64,000 nucleotides of DNA. It comes from Candidatus Peribacteria bacterium. Its GTDB lineage: Bacteria > Patescibacteriota > Gracilibacteria > Absconditabacterales > Absconditicoccaceae. The translations under genes were made by a program, and so were the position numbers. Of the stretch, positions 61,105-64,000 are shown piece after piece. The notes beneath the pieces are model-generated. The model made no database searches, was not told the origin of the DNA, and worked only from the letters and a program-made list of their open reading frames with translations. The DNA is taken from positions 186,001-250,000 of the forward strand of contig CP060225.1 in NCBI GenBank assembly GCA_023898485.1, written 5' to 3'. Within the stretch, counting starts at the first letter, position 1, and the number at the start of each line of letters is the position of its first letter.

Positions 61105-61992
61105 ATGCCCAATATGAGAGCTATCAAGACGAAGATTTCGTCTGTGACCAATATCAACCAAATCACCAAAGCACTAGAGGTCGTCTCTACTGTCAAACTC
61201 AAAAAGGTAAAAGAACAGACAGACTCCTACAGAGTGTTTATGAATGAGCTCATCGCGATGCTTCATCGCTTGGGTCAGTATGTGAATATTTTTGATAATG
61301 TGGTGGTCAAAAGTGATAAGACGCTTGTTATTGTGATGGGTACAGAAAAAGGTCTCTGTGGCTCACTTAATGCGAAGATTAATAAGATGGTTGATATGAC
61401 CTTCAGCACATCTAAGGATTTGGTAGATATCTACGCTGTGGGTAAGAAAGCGGTAGAATTTTTTGTGAGAGAAGGATATACTATAGCTGGATCGCTTTCT
61501 ATACCTGATATGTTTGATACATCTGATGTAGTAGAACTCTATAATTATATCCATGAATCACTCGATGCGGGTCGTTACGCTCGTGTGGTGATAGCATTTA
61601 ATTATTTTCATAATGCGCTCGTACAGGAGCCTGTCTTTTTGGATCTTTTCCCTCTCGAAGAAGGTGCGTTTGATTCATTCGTGGAGTCAATGGGCGTGGA
61701 TATGACAGAACGTTTGTCACAGGTGGAGGTGACCGATATCGAATTGGAGCCTAGTGTGGGAGAAGTTTCTACCTACTTGCAGGCTTTGGTTATCAAATAT
61801 ATGGTGTTTGGTGCACTTCTTCAGAATAAGACAGGTGAGTTTGCGTCTCGTATGATAGCGATGAAAAATGCAAAAGATAATTCTAAAGATCTTATCAAGA
61901 AACTTAACATTACTTTCAATAAAGCTCGTCAAGCAGCTGTCACGCAAGAGATCTCTGAGATCGTGAGTGCGAAAGTGAGTATGGAGTCTTAA
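61105..61992 (+). CDS. atpG: ATP synthase F1 gamma subunit
   Basis: 295-aa rotor subunit. The N-terminal helix MRAIKTKISSVTNINQITKA with LEVVSTVKLKKV and the C-terminal ITFNKARQAAVTQEISEIVS are the coiled coil that turns inside the alpha3beta3 ring. VIVMGTEKGLCGSLNAKINK is the Rossmann-like middle. Start 61105 (MPNMRAIK) is chosen; Met at 61114 is also possible. No other atp gene is nearby, so the ATP synthase genes are split in this genome. No TGA is used. Confidence 0.93.
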   Translation: MPNMRAIKTKISSVTNINQITKALEVVSTVKLKKVKEQTDSYRVFMNELIAMLHRLGQYVNIFDNVVVKSDKTLVIVMGTEKGLCGSLNAKINKMVDMTFSTSKDLVDIYAVGKKAVEFFVREGYTIAGSLSIPDMFDTSDVVELYNYIHESLDAGRYARVVIAFNYFHNALVQEPVFLDLFPLEEGAFDSFVESMGVDMTERLSQVEVTDIELEPSVGEVSTYLQALVIKYMVFGALLQNKTGEFASRMIAMKNAKDNSKDLIKKLNITFNKARQAAVTQEISEIVSAKVSMES

Positions 61993-61998
61993 AGCCAT

Positions 61999-62031
61999 AA
62001 GCTAAAAGCATTAAGCTGTAGGCTTTTAGTT
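61999..62031 (+). terminator. Hairpin after atpG
   Basis: CTAAAAGC and GCTTTTAG form an 8-10 bp stem around an 12-base loop. The following T run is poor, so it is a weak terminator or an mRNA end structure. Confidence 0.45.
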
Positions 62032-62046
62032 AGTGTGTTTGATATC

Positions 62047-62451
62047 ATGAGACAGGAGAATAAAGCATTAATAGAGGAGTATTATCGTCATCCACAAGGG
62101 TATCATGTGATGGATAATCCTACCGTCATAGGACATGAGGGTAATCCTGTATGTGGTGATGATATCACCGTCTATCTTCGTCTAGAGGATGATATTATTG
62201 TAGATTATAGTTTTTCGGGTGATATATCGATGCATACCATCGCTGCTTCAAGTTTTTGGTATGAGTTTCTGGTGGATGCGAAGATAGAGGAGGTATTGAC
62301 ATGGACGGATACGGTGATCCAGCAAGAATGATTTATCTTGAGTGAGAGGAGGAAGAGGGCAGGCGCTATCGCTCTCGTAGCAGTGAGAAATGCACTTCAT
62401 GAACGACGTGAGGATGGTCTGAAAGATACTTTTGATGATGTCTTGACATAG
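62047..62451 (+). CDS. SufU/IscU-like protein lacking two of three cluster cysteines
   Basis: 134-aa protein with the IscU/SufU fold: NPTVIGHEGNPVCGDDITVY, LEDDIIVDYSFSGDISMHTI, AASSFWYEFLVDAKIEEVL, SERRKRAGAIALVAVRNALH. Scaffold proteins use three Cys. Here only the first (PVCGDD) remains; the second (normally G-C-x-I) reads SMHTI and the third (normally RxxC) reads RKRAG. It may bind a metal or cluster differently, or serve another role. One TGA (IQQE-G-FIL) is Gly. A GTG at 62035 is an alternative start. Confidence 0.8.
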
Positions 62452-62470
62452 GTAGACAGCTTCGTATACT
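62443..62470 (+). promoter_or_regulatory. Promoter of the holin-like gene
   Basis: TTGACA (62443-62448) and TATACT (62465-62470), 16-bp spacer. The -35 overlaps the end of the SufU-like gene. Predicted start about 62477, 32 bases before ATG 62509. Confidence 0.6.
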
Positions 62471-62508
62471 GTCAACATATATTTATTTACTTATGGGATT
62501 ACAGAGGT

Positions 62509-62889
62509 ATGCGATCATTATTGGTGCGTATTGCTGGGTATGGATTGTTTCTGTGGTGAGTGTCTGAGTTTTTGCCACAGCTGTGATTCAGTGTTGTTTA
62601 TGGTGCATGAACATCATATGGTATCGCACTTGTTGTGGTCGCCGCGGCTTTATGGGCCATGGAACATGTTGTTAAAAAGATACTCACATTAGTGACTTTG
62701 CCACTTAATATTGTAACTTTATGATTAGCTAGCTTTGTGGTGAATGTGGTTTTGTTGTATGTGTTGCAGGCGGTCGTATGAGTATTACCTGGAGTAGATG
62801 TTGGTATACAGCTTGGATCTTTTCTGCAGGTCATACTATTATCCATTGTGCTATCGGTTGTTGGTAGATTTATTTCCTTCTTGTTATAG
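62509..62889 (+). CDS. Phage-holin-superfamily-IV-like membrane protein
   Basis: 126-aa protein with four hydrophobic helices. HVVKKILTLVTLPLNIVTL, G-LASFVVNVVLLYVLQAVV and GIQLGSFLQVILLSIVLSVV are the hallmark of the four-helix membrane proteins annotated as mycobacterial-type phage holins (LP.N..TLGL....N). Most are ordinary chromosomal genes of unknown role. Five TGA codons are Gly, which hides the gene under the standard code. Confidence 0.82.
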
Positions 62890-62894
62890 AGACT

Positions 62895-63143
62895 ATGATT
62901 CCTAAGAATGTTTACCTTGCGTTCTCTGTTATTCTTTTTATTCCTCTGATTATTTTGTATTTTCAGAACATTACTTTTGGTACGTTTATTGTGTTCTTTA
63001 GCAATATGAATGGCTCTATGGCCGTATATTTCTGGCCATTAATGATTATTGCATGAGCATTGGGTGCGACCGTTACACTGTATATTCAGAAATTTTTTCA
63101 AGATATGGATGCGGACAGTCAAGCAGGCGGTTTGAATCTTTAA
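62895..63143 (+). CDS. Small two-helix membrane protein
   Basis: 82-aa protein: helix NVYLAFSVILFIPLIILYFQ, short loop, helix VYFWPLMIIAGALGATVTLY, then a hydrophilic tail. The layout is like LapA-type (DUF1049) envelope proteins. One TGA is Gly. It begins 5 bp after the holin-like gene and is followed after 20 bp by the HTH-membrane gene, so the three are probably co-transcribed. Confidence 0.7.
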
Positions 63144-63163
63144 TTCATTGTTACATTATTATT

Positions 63164-63724
63164 ATGGCTACATTTAGTCTCTCAAGAGAGGAGGTTGCTG
63201 AGAAGCTGGGAGTATCTACGAGATCTGTAGATAGATATATCAAACGTGGGCAACTTAGTTACAAAAAAATTGCGAATAAAGTATACATAGCAGAGGAGGA
63301 TGTCCAAAAATTGGCATCTAGTTTTAATAGTGTCCAGCAACACCCAACCAGTGAGCGTATTTCTGAGTCAACTGACTTATCTAATAAAAAAATATCAGAC
63401 TCCGATTTTGGTCAGCAAGTAGATAAGTTTATCACTGTGCTTCAAGAGAAGGATAGAATGGTAGAAGACAAAAATAAGGTGATTTTTATGTTGCAGCAGA
63501 GAGTGGGGGAATTGGAAACCAAACTTCAGCACATGATCGCTCTCCCTGACTACAATAGTGAAAAACAAGAGATTATGCTTGAAAAGGATCGTCTAATACA
63601 GGAAATATCTCGCTTGAAGATGTGATTTACGAGAGAAAAGTCCAAAAATAGTATCATGACCTCATTAGTGGTAGTTGGTATTATTTTGGTGATCCTCTAT
63701 TTCTTGTTCTTTGGGAATCAGTAA
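63164..63724 (+). CDS. HTH protein with coiled coil and C-terminal membrane anchor
   Basis: 186-aa protein. Residues about 4-50 are an excisionase/MerR-like helix-turn-helix (LSREEVAEKLGVSTRSVDRY, IKRGQLSYKKIANKVYI). A Ser-rich linker and coiled coil follow (EKDRMVEDKNKVIFMLQQRV), and after a TGA-encoded Gly a C-terminal transmembrane helix (SLVVVGIILVILYFLFF). A DNA-binding domain tethered to the membrane could link chromosome and envelope, or sense an envelope state. The function is unknown. Confidence 0.78.
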
Positions 63725-63749
63725 TTATATTTGGTGTGATGGTATGAAG

Positions 63750-63776
63750 AAAACTTCCTGATGGGAGTTTTTCTTT
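63750..63776 (+). terminator. Rho-independent terminator
   Basis: AAAACTTCC and GGGAGTTTT form a 9-bp stem with one G-U pair around TGAT, followed by TTCTTTT. It ends the HTH-membrane gene transcript. Confidence 0.65.
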
Positions 63777-63819
63777 TCTGCATGCTCTTCTGTGTGTTTT
63801 GTATTTTTTCTTCCTTATG

Positions 63820-64000
63820 TTGCACAAGATATATTGTGCAAAATAAAAATACACTCTCTTGGGAGTGATTTTTTTCTGTTTCCTGTTTTTGATTATAGAA
63901 AAACTTTTTGTATTGATGGTGACGACAGAGAGACTCATTTACCCTCTTCTTTTTCTGTATTGATTGTATGTTGCACAATATGTATTCTTTCTTAGAATTT
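63820..64000. other. Hairpins and no gene at the right end
   Basis: TTGCACAA-GATATA-TTGTGCAA (63820-63841) is a perfect 8-bp inverted repeat, and GTTGCACAATATG recurs near 63970. CACTCTC...GGGAGTG followed by ATTTTTTTC (63852-63876) is a second terminator-like hairpin. No convincing coding frame remains to the window end. Confidence 0.45.

Noticed and set aside
63681..63978. Minus-strand ORFs at the right end
   Set aside because: They run through two terminator-like hairpins and have Lys/Gln-rich composition typical of chance frames in AT-rich DNA.
1..64000. Widespread pseudogenes caused by TGA
   Set aside because: The TGA codons coincide with conserved Gly, frames resume unchanged after them, and catalytic motifs are intact. 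Recoding explains all of them; frameshifts do not.

Overview
The window reads as a chromosome segment of a Candidate Phyla Radiation bacterium of the Absconditabacteria (SR1) / Gracilibacteria group, in which UGA is read as glycine (translation table 25). The main evidence is that many conserved genes are broken by in-frame TGA exactly where their families have an invariant Gly. Examples are the Walker A loops of RuvB and PcrA, the GHxH motif of a metallophosphoesterase, the GNxxDR motif of LspA, the box E region of LepB, NIAEGYER of a four-helix-bundle protein and motif 1 of HisRS. Only TAA and TAG end the recognisable genes, with one possible exception. Gene models below were therefore built by reading through TGA, and several were invisible under the standard code (fabH, lspA, rnpA, the AI-2E exporter, a four-helix-bundle gene, a phage-holin-like gene). 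No tRNA-Gly(UCA) lies in the window.

Layout. 1-16.9 kb: metallophosphoesterase, hisS, dnaB, a tRNA-Arg, a DUF4012 protein, a candidate structured RNA, trpS, an SLH protein, ruvB, an orphan fabH, IS30 copy 1 with a DUF3127 remnant, proS, lepB, membrane proteins and a small heat-shock protein. 17-37.4 kb, almost all minus strand: a 1056-aa leucine-rich-repeat/SLH surface protein, IS30 copy 2, DUF3127, lspA-ftsW, pcrA, PAP2, nth, a LamG surface protein, a degenerate-LytM/lysozyme-like protein, sortase, a DnaQ-like nuclease and two MscS channels. 37.6-49 kb: a secreted OB-like protein, a zinc-ribbon gene, an RluC/D-type pseudouridine synthase, UPF0489, a 913-aa unknown membrane protein, cysS, an HTH-phosphoribosyltransferase regulator with a palindromic operator, tdk and small proteins. 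49-54 kb, minus strand: rsuA-type synthase, rnpA, AI-2E exporter, murF, TraC-like and ruvX in close order. 54-64 kb: a 720-aa unknown, SbcD-like nuclease, ruvC, dcd, DUF134, trxA, atpG, a cysteine-poor SufU homologue, holin-like and HTH-membrane proteins.

How the genes fit together. The set covers aminoacylation (His, Trp, Pro, Cys), replication and recombination (DnaB, RuvB, RuvC, PcrA, Nth), nucleotide salvage (Tdk, Dcd, a PRTase regulator), envelope assembly (MurF, FtsW, LspA, LepB, sortase, EnvC-like protein) and large cell-surface proteins. This suits a small, host-associated CPR cell with an elaborate surface. Many genes lack a Shine-Dalgarno sequence and have a -10-like hexamer only a few bases before the ATG, which suggests leaderless mRNAs.

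Non-coding structure is rich. It includes a dispersed 9-nt periodic repeat family, a mosaic hairpin element in three gaps, REP-like inverted elements, palindromes inside coding sequence, and two IS30 copies that each abut a DUF3127 terminator.
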